Of a stretch of DNA of 34,135 nt, positions 7,082 through 13,490 are shown one piece after another. Made by a program: the position numbers and the translations under genes. The stretch lies in the NCBI GenBank assembly GCA_910584525.1, contig CAJUAT010000027.1, forward strand, positions 1 through 34,135. The letters are read 5' to 3'. Every line of letters begins with the position of its first letter. Positions within the stretch are counted from its first letter, which is position 1. Source of the DNA: an uncultured Muribaculaceae bacterium (GTDB taxonomy: Bacteria; Bacteroidota; Bacteroidia; Bacteroidales; Muribaculaceae). The notes beneath the pieces were generated by a model. That model saw only the letters and a program-made list of their open reading frames with translations, had not been told where the DNA came from and did no database searches.

Positions 7082-8081
7082 AATAAAGAACTGCCCTTCT
7101 TCTCTTTTGGAAGGATTTGACACTTATAGCCCGAAATACGCCAAATTACTATTTGGTAAAACAAAAGTGAATCCGATACTTGGATTTGACATTGACGAAT
7201 TCCGAAATGTCGGCGAGATTGCCGATGCCATGCACCGCATATCCGTTTCAGGTGTGCAGGAGAAATTCCCGGCCATAATAAATGCCGATGCAATCAATAT
7301 AGCAGGTGACAATGAACGTTCTACGCATATATTGAAACCTGCACCGTGGGACAAGACTCTTCGTGACCGCAAGATAATTCCTGCCAACGAACATCTTACG
7401 ATGCAGATTGCCTCACAGATTTACGGCATACAGACCGCAGCGAATGGTCTCTGTTTTACGTCCAAGGGGCAGTCGATATATATTACTCGCCGTTTCGACA
7501 TCCTCCCCGACGGTTCAAAACTCCCGATGGAGGATTTCGCCTCGATAATAGGCAAGAATGAACAGACTGCCGGACTCCAGTTCAAATACAACGGTTGCTA
7601 TGAGGATATTGCCAAAGCGATTAGGGCAAATGTCGCCGCGTGGATGGTTGATATGGAGAGATTCTTTGAACTTGTGGTTTTCAATTACATTTATGCGAAT
7701 GGCGATGATCACCTTAAAAATTTCTCGTTGATTCTGAATGGGCACGATTACCGTCTGGCTCCTGCTTACGATCTAATCAATACAAGTTTACATGTCAATG
7801 GCGATGACTTCGGTCTTGACGGCGGACTGTCATCTGATTTAGAAAAGAGCGACGTTTACGATAGAACCGGTCATCCCTGCCGTCTGGATTTTGAGAAATT
7901 CGGAGAGAAAATCGGTTTGGTAAAGAAACGCATTGATAGAATCCTAAACAAATACACCGCTTTCCCTGAAGGTGCAAAGCGACTTGTTGACCATAGTTTT
8001 CTCACCGACAAACTGAAACGCAACTACATCCGTATTGTAAATGAACGGATAAGCCGTTTCAACAGAGTATCCGAGATGTAA
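7074..8081 (+). CDS. hipT: HipT-type serine/threonine kinase toxin
   Basis: This 335-residue protein is the kinase part of a split HipA. Visible motifs are a Gly-rich loop RISVSGVQEKF with S57 and S59, an ATP-lysine segment HILKPAP near 83-88, the family block TRRFD, the catalytic loop NGDDHLKN (209-216, catalytic D211) and the metal-binding APAYD (D233). From memory, the E. coli O127 HipT autophosphorylates two serines of a SxS loop numbered 57 and 59 and phosphorylates tryptophanyl-tRNA synthetase, causing starvation signalling. The matching loop suggests the same chemistry; the target here is unknown. All catalytic residues are intact, so the toxin should be active. A fourth gene follows 14 bases downstream. 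Confidence 0.88.
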   Translation: MVEIKNCPSSLLEGFDTYSPKYAKLLFGKTKVNPILGFDIDEFRNVGEIADAMHRISVSGVQEKFPAIINADAINIAGDNERSTHILKPAPWDKTLRDRKIIPANEHLTMQIASQIYGIQTAANGLCFTSKGQSIYITRRFDILPDGSKLPMEDFASIIGKNEQTAGLQFKYNGCYEDIAKAIRANVAAWMVDMERFFELVVFNYIYANGDDHLKNFSLILNGHDYRLAPAYDLINTSLHVNGDDFGLDGGLSSDLEKSDVYDRTGHPCRLDFEKFGEKIGLVKKRIDRILNKYTAFPEGAKRLVDHSFLTDKLKRNYIRIVNERISRFNRVSEM

Positions 8082-8095
8082 GACTCCTACAAATT

Positions 8096-8590
8096 ATGAA
8101 GATTATAAACAATATCAGACGTTTTGGAGATAACATCTCTCGATGGTTCTCCTACTTTCCTGTTTTATGGAGAACCTACGATTTTGATTACTCCAGCATT
8201 TTATCTGTTGAACGCCATCAGATAAAGAGAGTGCGCGACAGTATCAACCATTACAGAAATCACGTTAATTGGAAACAAGATGTAGCATCAATGAATCTTG
8301 CCCTCAGACTCCTTGACATAATCGAAGAAAACGGAGAGGCGGAGCTATTGTGCAATGAACCTTTCAAATTCAAGGATAATGGCTATCTGGAACTAAATCC
8401 TGATACAAATTGGAAAATGGAAAGATATGTGAATACAAAGAATGCCTCACGATTTAATTCTAAATGGACATCGGAACACTTCGAAGACCCGAAAACCGAA
8501 GTTTTGATGAAAGACCACCTAAGGGTTGAAAAGGCATGGCAACTCTACCATAAGCTCCGACAATACAAACTTAGGACTTGGTGGGACTGA
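8096..8590 (+). CDS. Conserved phage- or plasmid-type small protein of unknown function
   Basis: The 164-residue product has no signal peptide or membrane segment. It begins with aromatic and basic residues (WFSYFPVLWRTYDFDY at about 17-32), followed by predicted helices rich in Arg, Lys and His (SVERHQIKRVRDSI). Similar short proteins with a DYD[FW]DY start and a charged helix occur, as I remember, in many phages and mobile elements of gut bacteria; no function is known to me. The gene starts 14 bases after hipT with no promoter between, so it is probably transcribed with hipBST. It could be a hitchhiker or an accessory of the kinase system. Confidence 0.6.
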   Translation: MKIINNIRRFGDNISRWFSYFPVLWRTYDFDYSSILSVERHQIKRVRDSINHYRNHVNWKQDVASMNLALRLLDIIEENGEAELLCNEPFKFKDNGYLELNPDTNWKMERYVNTKNASRFNSKWTSEHFEDPKTEVLMKDHLRVEKAWQLYHKLRQYKLRTWWD

Positions 8591-8685
8591 TATTATGAGT
8601 ATTTCAACATGATGTGATAAACGCTAAGGCTCTGCAAAGTTAACAAAAGTTCCCAACATTATAACCAATCAAATTGAGAAACAGG

Positions 8686-9720
8686 TCACCATCGATATGA
8701 TACTGACATTAAGATACTATTCCGTGTATCATGACGGGTTTTCTTTCCCAGTATCATATAGACTGTTGCGTCATGATTGTTAATATTTAAATGACCTTCA
8801 TAAAATTCGTCACTATCCTTAACCTTAATCTTATCCATTTTTATGTTTTCTTTCTGCAATTGATCCACAAGATTCCGCAAATATTCCTTTGCTCTTTTTG
8901 TATCAGACTCAAGTGACCACAAATAACTCCAGGATATTTTTCTTTGATTGGAGTCAATGGTTATATCCGCCATATAAACATTTTGGCCTTCAATTATTGT
9001 ATTAAGTTCAGGCTTGCTCACTCTTCCGCGAATTGTTCTATTACCAACATCCCATACAGGATGAAGTCCCGCTTTCTCAATTATTATATCGTTAACGTCC
9101 GTCAAGAATACATTTTCAAGAGATGCAGGACTCACAGCTCCAAATGGAGACGCAATATATTTCATTATATTATCATCTCTTCTTGTTAACTGGCAATTAT
9201 TCTTATCATTAGCGAAATTGGAAGTCGCAATACCACTTGTTCTTAAATCAGCTCCTTTACGAAGCACATTCCATTTCTGATATATCTGGTTATCTACCAT
9301 ACATGCATTTTCTATCTGAAGATTACCTGTATGGTCTGGCATAAACAAATAACAATCATGATAAGCATCTTTACCTTTTTGATATTTATCTACATATATA
9401 CCAAATCGAATTCTATTGTCATCATCAACAAAAAGCAATTCATCATCCTTGCATCCTACAGCGTTTGATTTACTGGTACGTTGAATATTTTTAACTTTTA
9501 CATTGATAATATTAATCTCATCGCCATACGCAGGCAGTAAACCCATTACCATCCCCATAAGCCTGTTTACAATCAGGCATTTTGTATCAGTGTCATATGT
9601 TATGCGATACTCCTTAACATAAGGATCCTGGATTTGAATAGAGACAGGGAAATAAAATTTATCTGCGCTTGCAGACACACACATTATTGAGAAAACAATA
9701 GAAACAACTATTCTTTTCAT
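8686..9720 (-). CDS. Exported protein of unknown function
   Basis: A 344-residue protein with a clear signal peptide (KRIVVSIVFSIMCVSASA, cleavage near residue 20). No known domain is recognised. The mature part is polar, rich in beta-prone and Asp/Asn residues, with no transmembrane helix, so it is probably periplasmic or surface exposed. I start it at 9720; an ATG two codons upstream (9726) gives an equally good signal peptide, and the longest frame would begin at 9756 with a less natural N-terminus. Base composition is AT-rich compared with the amylase and CHAT genes, as is common for accessory genes. It converges with the gene at 8096-8590, with 95 bases between the stops and no clear terminator. 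Confidence 0.7.
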   Translation of the reverse strand: MKRIVVSIVFSIMCVSASADKFYFPVSIQIQDPYVKEYRITYDTDTKCLIVNRLMGMVMGLLPAYGDEINIINVKVKNIQRTSKSNAVGCKDDELLFVDDDNRIRFGIYVDKYQKGKDAYHDCYLFMPDHTGNLQIENACMVDNQIYQKWNVLRKGADLRTSGIATSNFANDKNNCQLTRRDDNIMKYIASPFGAVSPASLENVFLTDVNDIIIEKAGLHPVWDVGNRTIRGRVSKPELNTIIEGQNVYMADITIDSNQRKISWSYLWSLESDTKRAKEYLRNLVDQLQKENIKMDKIKVKDSDEFYEGHLNINNHDATVYMILGKKTRHDTRNSILMSVSYRW

Positions 9721-9812
9721 TGCCATTAATTGTCTAATGAAAAAGACTCCTCCCATAAGTCAACGAGCTCTATTATCGATTATGTAAATAGCAATCAGGC
9801 CGAATATGCAAA

Positions 9813-9826
9813 TGTATTATAATACA
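9813..9826. promoter_or_regulatory. Perfect palindrome upstream of the exported protein gene
   Basis: TGTATTATAATACA is a perfect 14-base palindrome about 95 bases upstream of the start at 9720, next to TTTG on the minus strand. It may be an operator or simply an AT-rich coincidence. It also lies just after the stop codon of the PAS gene. Confidence 0.3.
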
Positions 9827-9851
9827 GGATAAGTTTCATGCCTACTTGGCG

Positions 9852-10208
9852 TCACCTTACGTAATGCGGCATTTCGTCGGGTATCACCATCGAGATTTCC
9901 ACCAGACCAGCCACCCGGCCGGAGCTGTCGCGCCATGCCGTCTGGTATATCATCTTCCGCAGTCCCTCCTTTTCAATGGTGTAGCAGTTCACGCCGCCCT
10001 CGGCGAGCAGCTTGCGTATTATGGCTTTCGAGCGCTCGTTGTGATAGTCCATCAGATTATGGCCTATAAGCTCGCCACCTCCGCGTGAGGCAAACGTGGC
10101 CCGCGAACGTTCGTTCATATATATGATGCGGCAGTCGGCATCGGCAACTGTCACCGCGCAATTCATTCCATATGCCCAGTCGGGCAACTGCTCTGTTATC
10201 TTTTCCAT
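9852..10208 (-). CDS. Single-domain PAS protein
   Basis: The 118 residues make up little more than one PAS fold: CAVTVADADCRIIYMN is the start of the domain, GHNLMDYH and the basic helix SKAIIRKLL fit its middle, and the C-terminal strands end in VAGLVEISMVIP. PAS domains sense small ligands, redox state or light and pass the signal on to a partner. No output domain is present, so it must act by binding another protein. It lies 37 bases after the small membrane protein gene on the same strand and is probably co-transcribed with it. The ligand is unknown; the fold is recognised from sequence pattern. Confidence 0.75.
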   Translation of the reverse strand: MEKITEQLPDWAYGMNCAVTVADADCRIIYMNERSRATFASRGGGELIGHNLMDYHNERSKAIIRKLLAEGGVNCYTIEKEGLRKMIYQTAWRDSSGRVAGLVEISMVIPDEMPHYVR

Positions 10209-10245
10209 ATTGGCTGCATATCAATGTCGGCGCTGTAGCTATTGA

Positions 10246-10440
10246 TCAGCGACGTTTAACCACGTAGAGAAGCAAAATTAATGCACACGAAATACTCGAA
10301 AGCATTGCCGGCAGATTGGTATCGTCGAAAAACAACGCCCTCACCAACCAATAGATACCTACCGCCAATGTCACTATGCCGGCCACAAAACATATGTCGC
10401 GGCCTGTAACCACCACCTTCTTGCCATTACTGATTTTCAT
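10246..10440 (-). CDS. Small two-helix membrane protein
   Basis: A 64-residue protein with a short basic start and two hydrophobic helices at about 15-36 and 43-60, ending in KRR. The family is unknown. A consensus promoter lies directly upstream, and the PAS gene follows in the same direction, so the pair could be a membrane anchor and its soluble sensor; this is inference from spacing only. Confidence 0.6.
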   Translation of the reverse strand: MKISNGKKVVVTGRDICFVAGIVTLAVGIYWLVRALFFDDTNLPAMLSSISCALILLLYVVKRR

Positions 10441-10444
10441 AATA

Positions 10445-10475
10445 CAAAATTAGTGTTTTTCTGCTGATTTTCAAA
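10445..10475 (-). promoter_or_regulatory. Promoter of the small membrane protein and PAS genes
   Basis: On the minus strand TTTG (10475-10472) and TAATTTTG (10452-10445) are 19 bases apart. The -7 element ends four bases before the start codon at 10440, so the transcript should be nearly leaderless or start within the gene. Confidence 0.65.
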
Positions 10476-10500
10476 AAGTCATATAGCGCCGTAACATCAG

Positions 10501-10531
10501 GCGGCGGATGACCACAAAAATCATCCGGCGC
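10501..10531 (-). terminator. Hairpin downstream of the unknown exported protein gene
   Basis: GCGGCGGATGA (10501-10511) and TCATCCGGCGC (10521-10531) form an 11-bp stem with one mismatch and a 9-base loop. It lies 38 bases beyond the stop of the gene ending at 10569. No T-run follows on the minus strand, so termination is uncertain. Confidence 0.35.
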
Positions 10532-10568
10532 CCTAATCCTTCAGCTCTATCGCATGAGCTTGCCGTTA

Positions 10569-11195
10569 TCAGTAAGGCTCTGCAACTTCTACAACTTCTA
10601 CTGCCGCAGCAGCAGTATCATCATAATCATAATCTACAACTTCCACGGCTTCTGCGGCTATAATCGAATCTTCATCGGCTGCCACACTCACGCTATCGCT
10701 CTTTGTTTTCGGCACAATCTGGGATATGATATTGCTCTCTACTTCCGGATCGCTGCCATCGACCAACATTGTCACGCCCTTGCCTCCTTCATCAACAGCA
10801 AACGTTATTACAAGGACATTCCCCTTCTTATACAATGACATGTATACATCCTGGTCATCTTTGCGAACACCATCTTTCACCAATTTATAGCCGGCCTTCT
10901 TTAAAGCATCGCCCATAGCCGTCTGGCCTTCCTTGCCCCATTCGCTCTCTGTGTCAAGATTGATTGCGATACTCCATATTTTCGAAGCAGGATTCCAATA
11001 ATAATGCAAACTTAAACCAGAGCCAATGTCTAAATCGGCAATATTCGCCGAAAATTCAGCTTGCGCGGTTATAGTGAATCGGAATCCTTCCTTCAGCGGC
11101 TCCGACGGCTCATACGAGGTCTTGTAGGTATAATCCTCCGGACTCTTGCCGGCCATTACCTGTGCCGCCGCTATAGCCAGCACCGCAACTAACAT
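10569..11195 (-). CDS. Exported protein of unknown function, start affected by an A-tract
   Basis: The 208-residue frame has a hydrophobic start (MLVAVLAIAAAQVMA) followed by a soluble region and a low-complexity acidic tail (VEVVDYDYDD...VEVVEVAEPY). No domain is recognised. As read, the signal peptide lacks the usual basic residues. An upstream ATG at 11212 followed by AAG and seven A is out of frame; with one more A the product would begin MKKKNRMLVAVLAIA, an ideal signal peptide. Either the A-tract is a phase-variable or slippage site, or the base count in the assembly is off by one. A good promoter sits upstream of this ATG and would suit that longer form. The start given here is the conservative one. 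Confidence 0.65.
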   Translation of the reverse strand: MLVAVLAIAAAQVMAGKSPEDYTYKTSYEPSEPLKEGFRFTITAQAEFSANIADLDIGSGLSLHYYWNPASKIWSIAINLDTESEWGKEGQTAMGDALKKAGYKLVKDGVRKDDQDVYMSLYKKGNVLVITFAVDEGGKGVTMLVDGSDPEVESNIISQIVPKTKSDSVSVAADEDSIIAAEAVEVVDYDYDDTAAAAVEVVEVAEPY

Positions 11196-11230
11196 TCTAT
11201 TTTTTTCTTCATATTATTGCTGTTTTCCTG

Positions 11231-11261
11231 CAAATATAGGCAATATGTTGCAACCTTCCAA
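11231..11261 (-). promoter_or_regulatory. Promoter of the exported protein gene at 10569-11195
   Basis: On the minus strand TTG (11261-11259) and TATATTTG (11238-11231) are 20 bases apart, matching the consensus. The -7 ends 18 bases before the out-of-frame ATG at 11212. Confidence 0.7.
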
Positions 11262-11331
11262 CAATTCATGTCGTATAATATATAAATATCCCTTCCTTCA
11301 ATTCGTTATTACCATACATATGGGTTTCAAT

Positions 11332-11462
11332 TATAGTATGGAAACAAAGTAAATGTGCGTTTGACCCTTGTAGGGACGCGCCATGGCGCGTCCGGAATGA
11401 AGAGAGTAATTTCAACGGATGCGCATCCACATAATGCACAAATACTTTCTGTTTTACATATA
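11332..11462. mobile_element. MITE related to the IS630 remnant
   Basis: A 131-base element with no coding capacity. Its left end (TATAG..., ACAAAGTAAATGTGC at 11344-11358) and right end (GCACAAATACTTTCTG at 11436-11451) are inverted repeats and match the ends of the IS630 element at 2527-2895, including TATA context at both edges. The centre holds two perfect palindromes, GGACGCGCCATGGCGCGTCC (11374-11393) and GGATGCGCATCC (11417-11428), able to form stable hairpins. The large palindrome preceded by TGTAGG recalls a repeat common in Bacteroidales genomes. It was probably moved by the IS630 transposase. Confidence 0.75.
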
Positions 11463-11475
11463 AATTTTATGAACA

Positions 11476-11517
11476 TTTGCGGAAGCCAAAGAATTGTATT
11501 ATCTTTGTAACAAGATA
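11476..11517 (+). promoter_or_regulatory. Promoter and overlapping operator of the second hip operon
   Basis: TTTG (11476-11479) and TATCTTTG (11500-11507) are 20 bases apart. The -7 element is itself half of an inverted repeat, TATCTTTGTAACAAGATA (11500-11517). Its outer TATC and GATA are 10 bases apart, the same geometry as in the E. coli HipB operator TATCC-N8-GGATA. Repressor binding would cover the -7 and the start site. Confidence 0.75.
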
Positions 11518-11528
11518 TTAATTGTATT

Positions 11529-11897
11529 ATGAATAATCCGATTAATACTGACAATTTCTTATACTTATTGGACGGCTTCGAACTGGAGACCGCCGAAGGT
11601 ATCGCGCAGCAGATAGCCGACGACTTCCGCAAACGACGCGTGGAAAAGAATATCACTCGCAGCCGTATCGCCGAGATGTCGGGAGTCCCTTTATCTTCCG
11701 TGGCCCGTTTCGAACAGAAAGGTCTGATATCATTCGAATCCCTTGTGCGTCTCGCAATGGCGCTCGGTTATGCCCCCGAAGTCAAAAATATTTTCAGCTC
11801 TCCAAAATTCAACACCATGGAGGAACTCAACATAATCAGAAACAAACGCGGCGACAAACGAGCATACCCCTCAAAAAAGAAAGACAACAATGAATAA
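11529..11897 (+). CDS. hipB: HipB-type XRE antitoxin of the second hip operon
   Basis: A 122-residue protein with an XRE helix-turn-helix at about 36-82 (ITRSRIAEMSGVPLSSVARFEQ). Family knowledge says HipB dimers bind the operon operator and hold the HipA kinase inactive. The N-terminal 30 residues are acidic and the C-terminal 30 are basic and lysine-rich (ending KRAYPSKKKDNNE), suggesting a disordered tail. The promoter just upstream carries an operator overlapping the -7 element. The stop codon overlaps the hipA start by 8 bases, so the two are translationally coupled. It shares only the fold with the shorter HipB at 6555-6755. Confidence 0.85.
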   Translation: MNNPINTDNFLYLLDGFELETAEGIAQQIADDFRKRRVEKNITRSRIAEMSGVPLSSVARFEQKGLISFESLVRLAMALGYAPEVKNIFSSPKFNTMEELNIIRNKRGDKRAYPSKKKDNNE

Positions 11898-13011
11898 AAT
11901 CGAAACTCTATCTGTAAAGTTTCAGGATAAACCGGTGGGGAGCCTGGCGTTTACTCCTGACAATCGGCTATGCACGTTCGAATACAACAAATCCTGGATA
12001 GCCGAAGGATTCAGTATCTCGCCTCTGGAGTTGCCTCTAAAGGAGGGCATGTTCATAGCCAAGCCTATACCTTTTTATGGCAACTTCGGTATTTTCGAAG
12101 ACAGTCTGCCCGACGGATATGGCCGCTACCTTCTTCATCGCACCTTATTGCGCAATGGAATAGACGACACCTCTCTTTCATCTCTTGACCGTCTCGCAAT
12201 TGTCGGTGACAACGGTATGGGGGCACTCTCATATTCTCCTGCCATACGCATCGAACAAGAAAAAGCAATAACCGACCTTGACCTTCTTCAGCATAAAGCC
12301 CTTGAGGTTCTTAGAGAAAAAAGCGACAATGACGCATCATTGCTGCTATATAACAGCGGCAACAGCGGCGGAGCCCGTCCCAAAGCGATATTCACGGATT
12401 CCGATGGCCATTGGCTCGTAAAGTTTCGCCATACTTACGACCCGGCCGACATAGGCATTCAAGAGTACCGCTACAATATAACGGCACAAAAATGCGGAAT
12501 TACTGTTCCCGATTCCAAACTTTTCAATGGCCGGTATTTCGCGTCACGCAGATTCGATATAGACAGCAACGGCAACCGCATTCATACCGCCACTGCCGGG
12601 GCACTACTGGGAATATCTCTTAGAGAACCCTTTCTGGACTATTCCAATCTTCTGGCTCTGACAGGATACTTGACACAAAACACCGAAGATGTGGAACAGA
12701 TGTACCGTCGTATGGTGTTCAACTACCTTACCGAAAATAAGGATGATCATTGCAAGAATTTCAGTTTTTACGTGTTGCGCCACCACAACACATGGCAATG
12801 GCGTCTTGCTCCGGCTTACGACCTGACGCTCTGCAAAGACGGGTATAATGGCGAACACGCTACCTCGGTGAACGGCACCGGTACTCCTCGATTGGAAGAT
12901 TTCATCGCCGTGGGAACCAAAATAAAACTGCCGGCGCAACGGTGCCGCATCATCATAGACGAAGTTTGCTCCGGATGCCGCGAGCTGACACGTTATAAAT
13001 TATCACACTAA
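11890..13011 (+). CDS. hipA: HipA serine/threonine kinase toxin, unsplit form
   Basis: This 373-residue protein has the HipA N-terminal domain (about 1-105, including GNFGIFEDSLPDGYGRYLLHR) fused to the kinase. Catalytic features are the Gly-rich loop NSGGARPKA (158-166), the ATP lysine K178 in WLVKF, the RRFD block, the catalytic loop NKDDHCKN (283-290, D285) and APAYD (D311). HipA kinases phosphorylate aminoacyl-tRNA synthetases (GltX in E. coli) and cause growth arrest; the target of this branch is unknown. Unlike the kinase at 7074-8081 it keeps the N-terminal domain in one chain and lacks the SxS loop. A b-type cytochrome-like gene follows after 14 bases and may share the transcript. Confidence 0.9.
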   Translation: MNKIETLSVKFQDKPVGSLAFTPDNRLCTFEYNKSWIAEGFSISPLELPLKEGMFIAKPIPFYGNFGIFEDSLPDGYGRYLLHRTLLRNGIDDTSLSSLDRLAIVGDNGMGALSYSPAIRIEQEKAITDLDLLQHKALEVLREKSDNDASLLLYNSGNSGGARPKAIFTDSDGHWLVKFRHTYDPADIGIQEYRYNITAQKCGITVPDSKLFNGRYFASRRFDIDSNGNRIHTATAGALLGISLREPFLDYSNLLALTGYLTQNTEDVEQMYRRMVFNYLTENKDDHCKNFSFYVLRHHNTWQWRLAPAYDLTLCKDGYNGEHATSVNGTGTPRLEDFIAVGTKIKLPAQRCRIIIDEVCSGCRELTRYKLSH

Positions 13012-13025
13012 ACGATAAGTAAGTC

Positions 13026-13448
13026 ATGAAAAAGAAAGCGAACATCGGCCTGGCATTGGTGATTGTGCTGATAGCCACTCTCGCCACAGGCATAATACTT
13101 CATCTCAAAGGTCACGGAATCGTGCTTCAACCCCGCAGCGTGATCAAAATAGTCCATTGGTCGTTGGGGTATGCTATGACGGCGCTCCTCCTGATCCACT
13201 GGACACAGTTCCACAAAATGCTTTCAGCCCTGCGGAAACGTTTCGCCTGGTTTGTGGCCGACACGTGGATTCTCCTCCTCCTCTTCCTGGCCACATTCTT
13301 TACAGGCACCGTCAAACTTCTGTCGCCGGTCAAGATTCCACACCTCGGCCTGTGGCATTACAGTTTCGGCATTGCCATGGCCGTGACCGCCGCAATCCAC
13401 CTTGTCCGCGGTATTCCGGCCTGGAACCGTATGCGCAAAATCAGATAA
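13026..13448 (+). CDS. Minimal four-helix b-type cytochrome-like membrane protein (DUF4405 type)
   Basis: The 140-residue protein has four hydrophobic helices at about 7-27, 42-62, 78-97 and 110-130. Helix 2 carries H44 and H58, and helix 4 carries H111 and H125, each pair separated by exactly 13 residues. That is the bis-histidine pattern by which two helices of bc1-type cytochrome b hold two haems on opposite sides of a membrane. The two halves look like an internal duplication. It is probably a small electron-transfer subunit or sensor, related to the DUF4405 and b561-like group. The start follows hipA by 14 bases; co-transcription is likely but a functional tie is not evident. Confidence 0.7.
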   Translation: MKKKANIGLALVIVLIATLATGIILHLKGHGIVLQPRSVIKIVHWSLGYAMTALLLIHWTQFHKMLSALRKRFAWFVADTWILLLLFLATFFTGTVKLLSPVKIPHLGLWHYSFGIAMAVTAAIHLVRGIPAWNRMRKIR

Positions 13449-13490
13449 CACTCAGCTAAGAACGCGTTCCCAAAACCAGATAACATACCT

